Below are positions 1-6,308 of a stretch of 16,244 nucleotides of DNA, piece after piece. The notes under the pieces were generated by a model that was not told the origin of the DNA, did not search any database, and saw only the letters and a program-made list of their open reading frames with translations. The stretch comes from Deltaproteobacteria bacterium RBG_13_52_11 (GTDB taxonomy: Bacteria > Desulfobacterota > B13-G15 > RBG-16-54-18): the NCBI GenBank assembly GCA_001797745.1, contig MGQF01000098.1, positions 47,859 to 64,102 on the forward strand, written 5' to 3'. How positions within the stretch are numbered: position 1 is the stretch's first letter; every line of letters begins with the position of its first letter. A program made the position numbers and the translations under genes.

Positions 1-1
1 C

Positions 2-1315
2 AACATCAATCACAGTGAAGCAAAAGTGTTTATCGTGCAGGGCGGTAAAAACCCACGAGACGGCAAAGATTATCCATGGATTGATACGGTCAACAAGATG
101 AAGAAGAATCTTCCCTCCGTTGAAACATACGTCTCCTTCGCCGTGGATAATCCTCATTATGACGGTTTTATTTCCTATGAAGATGCCATCGCGGCAGCAA
201 GTCCCGAAGAACCAGCCACAAAAGTGGAGGCTGATGACATTTGGGTCCTCATGTACACTGGCGGCACTACCGGCAAACCGAAGGGGGTCATGAAAAGCCA
301 TACAAACATGTTCTCCCAATATTTGATCATGATCTACGATCACGGGTTTAGCTTCGATGATTGCAATCTCCTCGTCATGCCCTGCTGTCATATCAATTCC
401 CTTAACTATTCCTTTGTCGCCACCTGGGTGGGTGGAACGGTCATGGCATACAATATGATAAGTTTTGACCCTGAAGACCTGCTCAAGACCGTCTCCGATC
501 ACAGGATTACCTTTACCTCCCTGGTGCCGACACACTACATCATGATGCTTGCCCTGTCCGATGAGGTAAAGAAAAAGTACGATCTTACCACGATCAAAAA
601 ACTACTCATCTCCTCTGCCCCGGCACGGAGGGATACAAAGCTGGGTATCCTCAAAATGTTCCCCAATTCAAAGCTTGATGAGGCCTACGGCTCAACAGAG
701 GCGGGTTGTGTAACGATATTGAAACCGGAAGAGCAGCTTACAAAGCTTGGCTCCTGCGGGCGTGAGGTTATCGGCACGGATTTGATCAGGCTCTACGATG
801 AAGAAGGAAACCTCATTACAAAACCGAATGTGGTTGGGGAGGTTTATTCAAAAAGTCCGATGATCTTTGAGGGGTACTGGAAAGACCCGGAAAAGACGGC
901 CGCAGCCATGAAAGGAGACTATTTCAGCGCAGGCGATATGGGTTACAAGGATGAAGATGGTTATTTATTCCTTGTTGACAGAAAGGCGAACATGATCATC
1001 TCCGGCGGTGAGAATATCTTCCCATCCGAGGTAGAAAACCTTGTGGGTTGCCATCCAAAAGTCAAAGATGTTGCGGTCATCGGCGTACCGCATGAAAAGT
1101 GGGGCGAGCAGGTGGCTGCAGTTATCGTGTTGCATGAAGGGCAGACGGCAACGCCGGAAGAGATAACCAATTACTGCAAGGGCAAGATCGCCGGCTACAA
1201 GGTCCCGAAGAACGTCATCTTTATCAAGGATGAGGAGATGCCCAGATCAGGCCCCGGCAAGATCCTCCATAGGGTCCTGAGAGAGAAATACGGCATGTGG
1301 AAAGACCACGTCTAA
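2..1315 (+). CDS. AMP-forming acyl-CoA ligase (5'-truncated)
   Basis: The reading frame is open from the window edge (first full codon at base 2) and ends with TAA at 1313-1315, so the N-terminus lies outside the window; roughly the first 100 residues of a 500-550-residue family are missing. The visible 437 residues carry the whole ANL-superfamily signature set: the phosphate-binding motif YTGGTTGKPKGV (about 254-290), AYGSTEAG (about 679-702), the hinge region GDMGYKDEDGYLFLVDRK followed by SGGENIFPSEVE, and the C-terminal PRSGPGKILHR with the catalytic lysine. The family activates a carboxylic acid with ATP to an acyl-adenylate and transfers it to coenzyme A in the cytoplasm. The substrate cannot be read from the sequence; the general shape suggests a medium/long-chain fatty acid or carnitine/crotonobetaine-type ligase. 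A strong hairpin follows at once, so this is the last gene of its transcript. Confidence 0.95.
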   Translation, partial: NINHSEAKVFIVQGGKNPRDGKDYPWIDTVNKMKKNLPSVETYVSFAVDNPHYDGFISYEDAIAAASPEEPATKVEADDIWVLMYTGGTTGKPKGVMKSHTNMFSQYLIMIYDHGFSFDDCNLLVMPCCHINSLNYSFVATWVGGTVMAYNMISFDPEDLLKTVSDHRITFTSLVPTHYIMMLALSDEVKKKYDLTTIKKLLISSAPARRDTKLGILKMFPNSKLDEAYGSTEAGCVTILKPEEQLTKLGSCGREVIGTDLIRLYDEEGNLITKPNVVGEVYSKSPMIFEGYWKDPEKTAAAMKGDYFSAGDMGYKDEDGYLFLVDRKANMIISGGENIFPSEVENLVGCHPKVKDVAVIGVPHEKWGEQVAAVIVLHEGQTATPEEITNYCKGKIAGYKVPKNVIFIKDEEMPRSGPGKILHRVLREKYGMWKDHV

Positions 1316-1326
1316 TCCATCCTGAG

Positions 1327-1362
1327 GAGGGGGTTGCTTGTTTAGGCAACCCCCTCAGTTCT
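1327..1362 (+). terminator. Intrinsic terminator of the acyl-CoA ligase transcript
   Basis: An 11-bp stem (1327-1337 with 1346-1356, containing GGGGGTTGC and GCAACCCCC) closes an 8-nt loop and is followed by the T-rich stretch AGTTCTTATTT. It begins 12 bp after the ligase stop codon. The U tract is interrupted, so termination may be less than complete. Confidence 0.8.
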
Positions 1363-1457
1363 TATTTCCGAGGAGAAGATAGAGAAGACAACCTGAAGAA
1401 GTGGACCTCATGGATAGTAAAAGCCAACCCAAGGATTGGCCCCCCATCCTGTAAAGC

Positions 1458-1517
1458 AAAAAAGGCCCCTTTGAAGAGACAGGGGAGTAAGGATTAGATT
1501 ATTAGGGAAGGGGCCTT
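1458..1517 (-). terminator. Probable intrinsic terminator of the minus-strand selenoprotein transcript
   Basis: On the minus strand AAGGCCCCTT (1517-1508) pairs perfectly with AAGGGGCCTT (1471-1462), and the second arm runs into six T residues (1463-1458). The 36-nt loop is longer than usual. The hairpin lies about 80 bp after the TAA of the IscA/HesB-like gene, the expected place for the end of that transcript. Together with the hairpin at 1327-1356 it separates the two converging transcription units. Confidence 0.55.
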
Positions 1518-1520
1518 ATC

Positions 1521-1533
1521 TAAATCTTATATT
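1521..1533 (-). repeat. END motif copy 1 (13-mer TAAATCTTATATT)
   Basis: Exact 13-bp match to the copies at 2112 and 4680, preceded on the + strand by GATTATTAGG and followed by a GAGCC variant of the GACC flank. It lies just after the 3' end of the selenoprotein gene, next to the inverted repeat at 1462-1517. Confidence 0.55.
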
Positions 1534-1596
1534 CGAGCCCTGACGCCACGCCTTCCATGTGATGATACGCAGGAATCATACACAGCCCTGCTGCTC

Positions 1597-1941
1597 TTAT
1601 GAGCACGACCCCTTAGCTGCACATGTATCGCCTGTGGAACAGGATCCAGATACAGATACAGGGTTTTCAGCACTTACCGTGAATCCTTTCTTCCATCCCT
1701 CAGCGACGAAGTCAATGGTGACGTCGCCGGTCTTTTTAAGTAAATTATTGTCAATGATATATGGAACGCCGCCATTGTCAAATTTACTGTCCGAATCAGT
1801 TGGCTCATCCAGAGCCAACGTGAGGGCCGGCCCGCCTCACCCACCTTCCTGGAGATAAACCCGAACTGATTGAGGCACGTCCTTTTTTTCTTTTAATATT
1901 TCTGCGATCTTCTTTTGAGCTGTATCGGTTGCGGTTACCAT
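1597..1941 (-). CDS. IscA/HesB-like A-type Fe-S carrier with in-frame selenocysteine codon (Sec35)
   Basis: Reading from ATG at 1941 to TAA at 1597 gives 114 residues if the TGA at 1839-1837 (codon 35) is read as selenocysteine. The segment before it ends VRVYLQEGG and the segment after it begins GGPALTLALDEP, which continues the HesB/IscA fold without a break in frame. Codon 35 is where A-type carriers have their first conserved metal-binding cysteine (C35 in IscA). HesB-like proteins with Sec at this cysteine are known. A SECIS-like hairpin follows the TGA. The tail has cysteines at 101, 107 and 113 instead of the usual C-x-C. A weak Shine-Dalgarno (GAGAGGGG) lies 9 nt before the ATG. The expected role is binding or delivery of Fe-S clusters in the cytoplasm; the neighbour upstream is a radical-SAM enzyme, a cluster consumer. 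The alternative, a nonsense-mutated pseudogene, is less likely given the position of the TGA and the hairpin. A standard gene finder would report only the C-terminal part. Confidence 0.85.
1799..1839 (-). promoter_or_regulatory. Bacterial SECIS element with its UGA codon
   Basis: The minus-strand UGA is at 1839-1837. After 17 nt comes GTTGGCTC (1819-1812), the loop TGGAT (1811-1807) and GAGCCAAC (1806-1799): a perfect 8-bp stem with a 5-nt loop that starts 26 nt after the UGA. Known bacterial SECIS elements lie inside the coding sequence with an apical loop about 16-37 nt from the UGA and a G among the first two loop bases, which this meets (loop base 2 is G). It would bind SelB carrying Sec-tRNA. 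No selA, selB or selC is in the window. Confidence 0.8.
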
Positions 1942-1975
1942 ATCATTTTTCCCCTCTCTCATTGTATAACGTATT

Positions 1976-2006
1976 ATTATAGTAATCCCTTTTTTTTAGA
2001 TTTCAA
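1976..2006 (-). promoter_or_regulatory. Possible promoter of the selenoprotein gene
   Basis: On the minus strand TTGAAA (2006-2001) and TATAAT (1981-1976) are separated by 19 bp, about 35 bp before the ATG. The spacing is longer than the 17-bp optimum, and the region is AT-rich, so the match is only suggestive. It would allow transcription independent of the upstream radical-SAM gene. Confidence 0.3.
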
Positions 2007-2110
2007 GGAAGAAACCGACGCTTTTTGGGCGAGGCGCAAAAATTTTCTTAGTCATCTTTCTCATATCCTCTCCGTAACGCCTTTGTGGCTTTGTGTGATT
2101 ATACTACCAA

Positions 2111-3685
2111 TTAAATCTTATATTTCAGACCAGGCCCCTTTGATCTGTTCCACACAAAAAACGGCGCGTGATTGGAAGTGAAGAGGGGTGGATGGTTCCT
2201 GAGTATGGGTCGGATTGCAGGGTGTCTTCTGAATTCCGTATCCAGAAACTCCCTTACCAAGCGCCTGTCCCAGCCTTTGGGATGATGAAACGTTACGTAC
2301 AGGGAAAGGTCCCCTTCGTAAAAACCGGCTGTTTTAAGACCCGCGGCCTCCGGGCTATTGATGGGAAGGTTGAAGATGGCTACATTCACGAACTGGATTT
2401 CCTCTGCGTGGTCAACCACAAAATTGAGGGTATTTCGTGCCTCGGCGCGTGTCTCCGCCGGCGTGCCGAAGAGGAGATAGACATAGGTTGCGATACCGGC
2501 CTTTCTTAACGTCTGTAATGCCAGCGATGCTGTTTCAAGGTCAATCCCCTTGTGCAGGGCGTCGAGGACGCCTTGATCACCCGATTCAAGGCCGAGTTTC
2601 AACAGGGCGCACCCTGATTTCTTAAGGGCCATACAGAACGCCGGGTCCTTCAAATGCGGGGTGATCCGTGCGAAGCCATACCACGGCGCGCCGGGAGGCT
2701 GCTTGGCAATGGCCTCCATGAGGGCTGGACTTATGGCATTGTCAACGAGATGGATCAGGGCCGGTTTCATGCCGGTGACTAAATTACGGAGTTCGGTTGC
2801 CGCTGTTGCCGGAGGGATCTGGGAATAGGCGGTCCCTTCAGCCCTCTCAGGGCAAAACGAGCACTGGCTCCAGTAGCACCCTGTTGAAGACCGGTAGGGC
2901 AAGATCAGCCCCGGCGCCAGGTAGTCACGGACAGGGAAGGGGTCATAGCAAGGGGTAACGTGCATTTTGGGGGGAGGGTTTTTCTGGAGCAGGGCCAGGA
3001 GGGGGTATTCTCCGGGGCCTGCGACGCAATGATCGACCAAGCCATTGAAAAGCCCTTCGCTATGTTTGTCTCCGGTCATCCACGACGTAACAAGGCCGCC
3101 GCCGAGCACGAGAGTAACACGGGGAAACTCCCGCTTGAGGAACCCGATCATGGCAAAGGTGCTGAGGGCCTGGCTCAGATAATTGAGGGAAAACCCTGCG
3201 ATTGTGGTTCCATCGCGTTCGATGATGTGCCGCAGACGACTGCTGAAATATGCATAAAAGGGGTTTTCCGCCGGATTGTGGGCAGCGCAAAGGAGATCAC
3301 CACTCTTGACCGGCGAAAGGCGCATGTCGTGATAGTCGGCAAGGCTTATGCGCGCGTGTTCAGCGCCTGCCATGGTGAGAAGGCGGTTTACGTCTAATAC
3401 TGCCCGTTTATAGGTATCGATATTCGTATAGGTGCGCCAGCTTTTTAGGCTGCTCAAGTTTTTGGAGAGATTGCGAAATGCACGGCGTGTCCACGTGTCA
3501 GCAGGGGCAAACGGCTTTGCGAGGAGACTTAATATCCCCTCGAGATTGGCGTCAAGGAGGGTGTGCTCTACGTTGTGTGCGGCCAGGGCCCCGGAGAGCT
3601 GCGCTATGCCAGCCGGCGGCTCGCATGGTTTGGCAATAGGAGGAAAAATCAGCAGTACTTGTTCCGGGCTTCCGTAACTCTTCAC
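2111..3685 (-). CDS. B12-binding-type radical SAM protein with C-x4-C-x2-C cluster motif
   Basis: This 524-residue protein begins with the GTG at 3685; no other start codon lies before the conserved VLLIFPP that opens the domain, so this start is well constrained. Residues about 8-235 resemble the Rossmann-like cobalamin-binding domain of this family (PPAGIAQLSGAL, GFSLNYLSQAL, VLGGGLVTSW), though no clear DxHxxG cobalamin motif is seen. Residues 260-450 form the radical SAM core. The cluster cysteines are C270, C275 and C278 (GCYWSQCSFCPE), so the spacing is four, not the usual three, between the first two; downstream LLKLGLESGDQGVLDALHKG is typical of the core. Such enzymes reductively cleave S-adenosylmethionine; the substrate cannot be told. 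There is no Shine-Dalgarno, but a promoter-like block ends 6 nt before the GTG. The last codons (KYKI-stop) coincide with a sequence found two more times in the window. Confidence 0.9.
   Translation of the reverse strand: MKSYGSPEQVLLIFPPIAKPCEPPAGIAQLSGALAAHNVEHTLLDANLEGILSLLAKPFAPADTWTRRAFRNLSKNLSSLKSWRTYTNIDTYKRAVLDVNRLLTMAGAEHARISLADYHDMRLSPVKSGDLLCAAHNPAENPFYAYFSSRLRHIIERDGTTIAGFSLNYLSQALSTFAMIGFLKREFPRVTLVLGGGLVTSWMTGDKHSEGLFNGLVDHCVAGPGEYPLLALLQKNPPPKMHVTPCYDPFPVRDYLAPGLILPYRSSTGCYWSQCSFCPERAEGTAYSQIPPATAATELRNLVTGMKPALIHLVDNAISPALMEAIAKQPPGAPWYGFARITPHLKDPAFCMALKKSGCALLKLGLESGDQGVLDALHKGIDLETASLALQTLRKAGIATYVYLLFGTPAETRAEARNTLNFVVDHAEEIQFVNVAIFNLPINSPEAAGLKTAGFYEGDLSLYVTFHHPKGWDRRLVREFLDTEFRRHPAIRPILRNHPPLFTSNHAPFFVWNRSKGPGLKYKI
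2112..2124 (-). repeat. END motif copy 2 (13-mer TAAATCTTATATT)
   Basis: Exact 13-bp match to 1521-1533 and 4680-4692; flanking bases match partly (GATTAT to the left on the + strand; TTTCAGACC or similar to the right). Here it overlaps the last codons and stop of the radical-SAM gene. Confidence 0.6.
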
Positions 3686-3721
3686 TTGCCAAGTTTAGAA
3701 TAAAGGGGTACTTCCCGTCAA
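3667..3721 (-). repeat. START block copy 1: promoter plus first codons of the radical-SAM gene
   Basis: This 55-bp block matches 4538-4592 at 46 of 55 positions without gaps. On the minus strand it holds TTGACG (3721-3716), an 18-bp spacer, TAAACT (3697-3692), 6 nt, then the GTG start (3685-3683) and the codons for MKSYGS. The best-conserved part is TTTATTCTAAACTTGG. With the -10-like hexamer so close to the GTG, transcription would start at or next to the start codon. Confidence 0.7.
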
Positions 3722-3746
3722 CAAAACCAGGGATAAGAAGGATATC

Positions 3747-4556
3747 CTATTTCTTCCCGACAAGGGGCGGAGGGTTAATAATTGTAGGGGGGACAAATAC
3801 AGTCTGCCTGCCCCGGCGAAATGAAAGCACGCGCTTGGGTGACTGGGTATAAAGCACCTTTGCAAGGCTATGAGGAAGAAAGTAAGATTTGCGCACAATC
3901 ATCGTCTTGCCAGCAAAACGGTGTAAAAATTCGCCCACTTTAACAGTACAAAACATCCCCGTTGTAGCGGTGGTAAACCGGCCCGCAGGATGATTTTTGT
4001 CAGTTCCTTTGATAAGTACATCGTATAACTCACGGCCATACTCCGGTTTCAGGCCCCATTCGAAAACATCTACCTCTATGCTGGTAAATTTCCAGATGTG
4101 TTGTAAGTACATTTCCAGGTCAGGTGGATTGACCTTTATCAGATCCTTGCTTCTCACCTCTTCGGGGAAAGTCTCTCCATAACTACCGCCAGGGTCCCAA
4201 AAAACAACAGGCCGATCCGGGCATACCAATCGCAAAGCTGAGTGGTGGGACCACCAATTCCCATAGACAATAATTACTTGAAGCAGGGATTGGCCTGGAG
4301 GGTCTGCAACAGATTTCATGTCAATCGGAGCATTCTCCCAATTGCTTAGGTGAGAGGAGGCCGGGGCATGGATGCATCCCATCAGCAAGCAGATCAATAA
4401 AAGCAAAGTCAGTATGAAACGAATTTTGGAGTGTCCCGTCTTTCGGGATAGTGTGGCAGGATGGACTGCTTTAAATATTGGAGAATCGTATCGGATAAAA
4501 AGATCCATCGGTTGACCCCACGCCTTTCCCCGTCCCTGGCTTCCGTAACTTTTCAC
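3747..4556 (-). CDS. Putative lipoprotein of unknown function
   Basis: Not recognised. Counted from the GTG at 4556 the product has 269 residues. A hydrophobic stretch (about 47-60) ends in LLMGC, a lipobox with C61, so the mature protein is probably a lipid-anchored envelope protein. The 46 residues before the stretch are unusually long for a signal peptide. The first six (MKSYGS) belong to the START block shared with the next gene; the ATG at 4508 (residue 17), with a weak GGGG upstream, is an alternative start. The mature part has WWSHHSALRL (H104, H105), FWDPGG (D121) and GMFCTVKVGEF (C203). A His, an acidic residue and a later Cys could suggest a circularly permuted papain-like (LRAT/NlpC-type) fold, but this is a guess. 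It ends 25 bp before the promoter block of the radical-SAM gene, so the two may be co-transcribed. Confidence 0.65.
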   Translation of the reverse strand: MKSYGSQGRGKAWGQPMDLFIRYDSPIFKAVHPATLSRKTGHSKIRFILTLLLLICLLMGCIHAPASSHLSNWENAPIDMKSVADPPGQSLLQVIIVYGNWWSHHSALRLVCPDRPVVFWDPGGSYGETFPEEVRSKDLIKVNPPDLEMYLQHIWKFTSIEVDVFEWGLKPEYGRELYDVLIKGTDKNHPAGRFTTATTGMFCTVKVGEFLHRFAGKTMIVRKSYFLPHSLAKVLYTQSPKRVLSFRRGRQTVFVPPTIINPPPLVGKK

Positions 4557-4592
4557 GCGCCAAGTTTAGAATAAAGACGGGCTTTCAGTCAA
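4538..4592 (-). repeat. START block copy 2: promoter plus first codons of the lipoprotein gene
   Basis: Partner of 3667-3721 with nine mismatches in 55 bp. It has TTGACT (4592-4587), an 18-bp spacer, TAAACT (4568-4563), 6 nt, and GTG (4556-4554) followed by the same MKSYGS codons. Similarity stops after the sixth codon, so an unrelated gene has been joined behind the same promoter and start. Confidence 0.7.
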
Positions 4593-4679
4593 GAGTGCCA
4601 GTGACGAAATGGAGGACATCCTCTATTCCCCCAGTAAAGAAGCGGGCGATTAAAGATTATAGGAAAGAGGGGTGTTAGC

Positions 4680-4692
4680 TAAATCTTATATT
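4680..4692 (-). repeat. END motif copy 3 (13-mer TAAATCTTATATT)
   Basis: Exact 13-bp match to the copies at 1521 and 2112. On the + strand it is preceded at 4653 by GATTATAGG, like copy 1, and followed by TTCAAGACC, like copy 2. It lies in the gap between the second radical-SAM gene and the lipoprotein gene, not inside a gene. Confidence 0.55.
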
Positions 4693-4762
4693 TCAAGACC
4701 TTCTCCCAAGTCTACCTTTGATGATTCAAATATCCTTTCACTGAATTCATTGACGCCACATT

Positions 4763-6277
4763 TCAGAATGTAAGCCTTGAATCTTCTTGTAGCGATATTC
4801 CAAGACCTTTACCATGTGACCTGTAGAATTTCTCTGCTTCAGAAATAGCAAGAAGCCAAAGCTCGTATATTGCTTCAGAACTAAGGAGAATTTTCCCAGT
4901 ATTATCGATGGTTGAGTAAATAGGTACCCCACATCCATATGGATCACAGTTCATCCAATATTGTGAGTAATCCAAACTTCGTTTGGGATCTAATATGATA
5001 CCCGATTTCTCATGATTACGCCCAAGCATAGTCCCAGGGTAAGGAACAAGAACAGAGATATGTGTTAAATGGGCCATGCCATTTGATAAATAACTTAACA
5101 TTTTCGTTATAGTTAAGTTTACCGTTTTTTCTGAATCACCAGGAAGTCCAATAATCCAATAGGTCTGAATTTCGAAGCCAATATCGCTTAGAAGTCTAAG
5201 ACAATCCTCAATAGTAGCTGTTTTTAATCTTTTAACTACCCTGTTTCTTTGATCATCTGTTGCACCTTCAATACCTATAGCAATCTGCCTACACCCTGCA
5301 AGGTACATTGCATTTGCTAACTCTTTATTAATCAGATCTGCTCTAGTCTGACACCACCATATGGATTGTGAATTTAACTCTTCTTTGACTTTACGAATAA
5401 TTTTGCAAATCTGCAATGTCGGTTCACGGTCATGCGCAAATGTTAAATCACCAAGACAAAAAAATTTAGGGTCATATTTAGAAATTAAATCATAAAAATG
5501 TTGTTCGAACAGCGCTGGTTCTATCTTTCTATAACATCTGCCATTAACCTTCTTATTTGCGGAGAAAAAATCGCTTACAACGCAAAAGGTACATTTTTCA
5601 TCACATCCGTGAGAGGAATAAATTCGAGGAATAAAGTTATGATTACTCTCAGCCACCAAATCATACGCTGGATTGGGCGTTTCTGAAAGTACATATTTAT
5701 CTATAATTCCATAAGAATTAATATTCAAATCAAATCTACTGTGAACCCCTGGAATTTTAGACGGCTTTTTATCTTCTAAAATATATTTTACAATAGACCC
5801 AATAGAATTCTCCGCTTCCCCCTCGATCACATAATCTATGTGAGGACATTCGTTAAGAACCTTATTATATTGCATTGTGGGGTGGATCCCACCAACTATT
5901 TGTTTTGCATCTGGCCATACTTTGGAGATTAACCCTGATAGCCGCTTCCCCCACATACCATATGTTACCGTCATATAACTGATTCCAAAAATACGTGCTT
6001 CATAATCCTTTATTGTCTCTTCGAGAATATCGTCTGTCATCATCAAACCACTGCTTCGAAGTCTATAATCATGAATGTTTAGATCTAAGTAAGCTACATT
6101 AAAATGTAATTCTCTCAAAATTGCTGCAAGTGTTAGAAGCCCATAGTTAGGCTCAAGTGGCGAGTCTCCCAATAGTGATCCGACTTGTTGAAGCGCCTTA
6201 AAGTAGCTCAATATACGAGGATCCTCTTCTACTGTTTGTTTAGACACAGGGGGCTGTATTAATACTATGTCATACAT
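4763..6277 (-). CDS. B12-binding-domain radical SAM protein (canonical C-x3-C-x2-C)
   Basis: 504 residues from ATG at 6277 to TGA at 4763. Residues about 1-175 resemble the N-terminal cobalamin-binding domain of this class: IVLIQPP, YGLLTLAAILRE, VGGIHPTM (about 128-135) and YVIEGEAE, although the DxHxxG histidine motif is not obvious. The radical SAM core follows with C225, C229 and C232 (GCDEKCTFC), and GCRQIAIGIEGATDDQRNRV further on. Members of this class include methylases and other S-adenosylmethionine-dependent enzymes; the substrate is unknown. The gene starts 31 bp after the stop of the two-TM membrane protein gene with only a weak Shine-Dalgarno (AAGCGG) and no evident promoter between them, so it is probably the second gene of a two-gene operon. 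It is visibly AT-richer than the other radical-SAM gene and uses many A/T-ending codons, suggesting separate acquisition. Confidence 0.9.
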   Translation of the reverse strand: MYDIVLIQPPVSKQTVEEDPRILSYFKALQQVGSLLGDSPLEPNYGLLTLAAILRELHFNVAYLDLNIHDYRLRSSGLMMTDDILEETIKDYEARIFGISYMTVTYGMWGKRLSGLISKVWPDAKQIVGGIHPTMQYNKVLNECPHIDYVIEGEAENSIGSIVKYILEDKKPSKIPGVHSRFDLNINSYGIIDKYVLSETPNPAYDLVAESNHNFIPRIYSSHGCDEKCTFCVVSDFFSANKKVNGRCYRKIEPALFEQHFYDLISKYDPKFFCLGDLTFAHDREPTLQICKIIRKVKEELNSQSIWWCQTRADLINKELANAMYLAGCRQIAIGIEGATDDQRNRVVKRLKTATIEDCLRLLSDIGFEIQTYWIIGLPGDSEKTVNLTITKMLSYLSNGMAHLTHISVLVPYPGTMLGRNHEKSGIILDPKRSLDYSQYWMNCDPYGCGVPIYSTIDNTGKILLSSEAIYELWLLAISEAEKFYRSHGKGLGISLQEDSRLTF

Positions 6278-6308
6278 TGTTATTTACCGCTTCGAATATA
6301 AATTTTAT

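Noticed and set aside
1559..1858. 99-codon plus-strand frame over the IscA/HesB region
   Set aside because: It is antisense to the selenoprotein reading, which has clear family motifs; the plus-strand translation is low-complexity and unrecognised.
4654..4830. A shifted frame past the end of the second radical-SAM gene that reads as a protein-like tail of about 40 residues ending near the END motif
   Set aside because: A stop codon lies just upstream in that frame, no match to a known C-terminus is visible, and the TGA at 4763 is an adequate natural end; a frameshift or Sec readthrough cannot be supported.
4747..4947. 66-codon open frame overlapping the end of the second radical-SAM gene
   Set aside because: Alternative frame of a confirmed gene with no ribosome-binding site or recognised motif.
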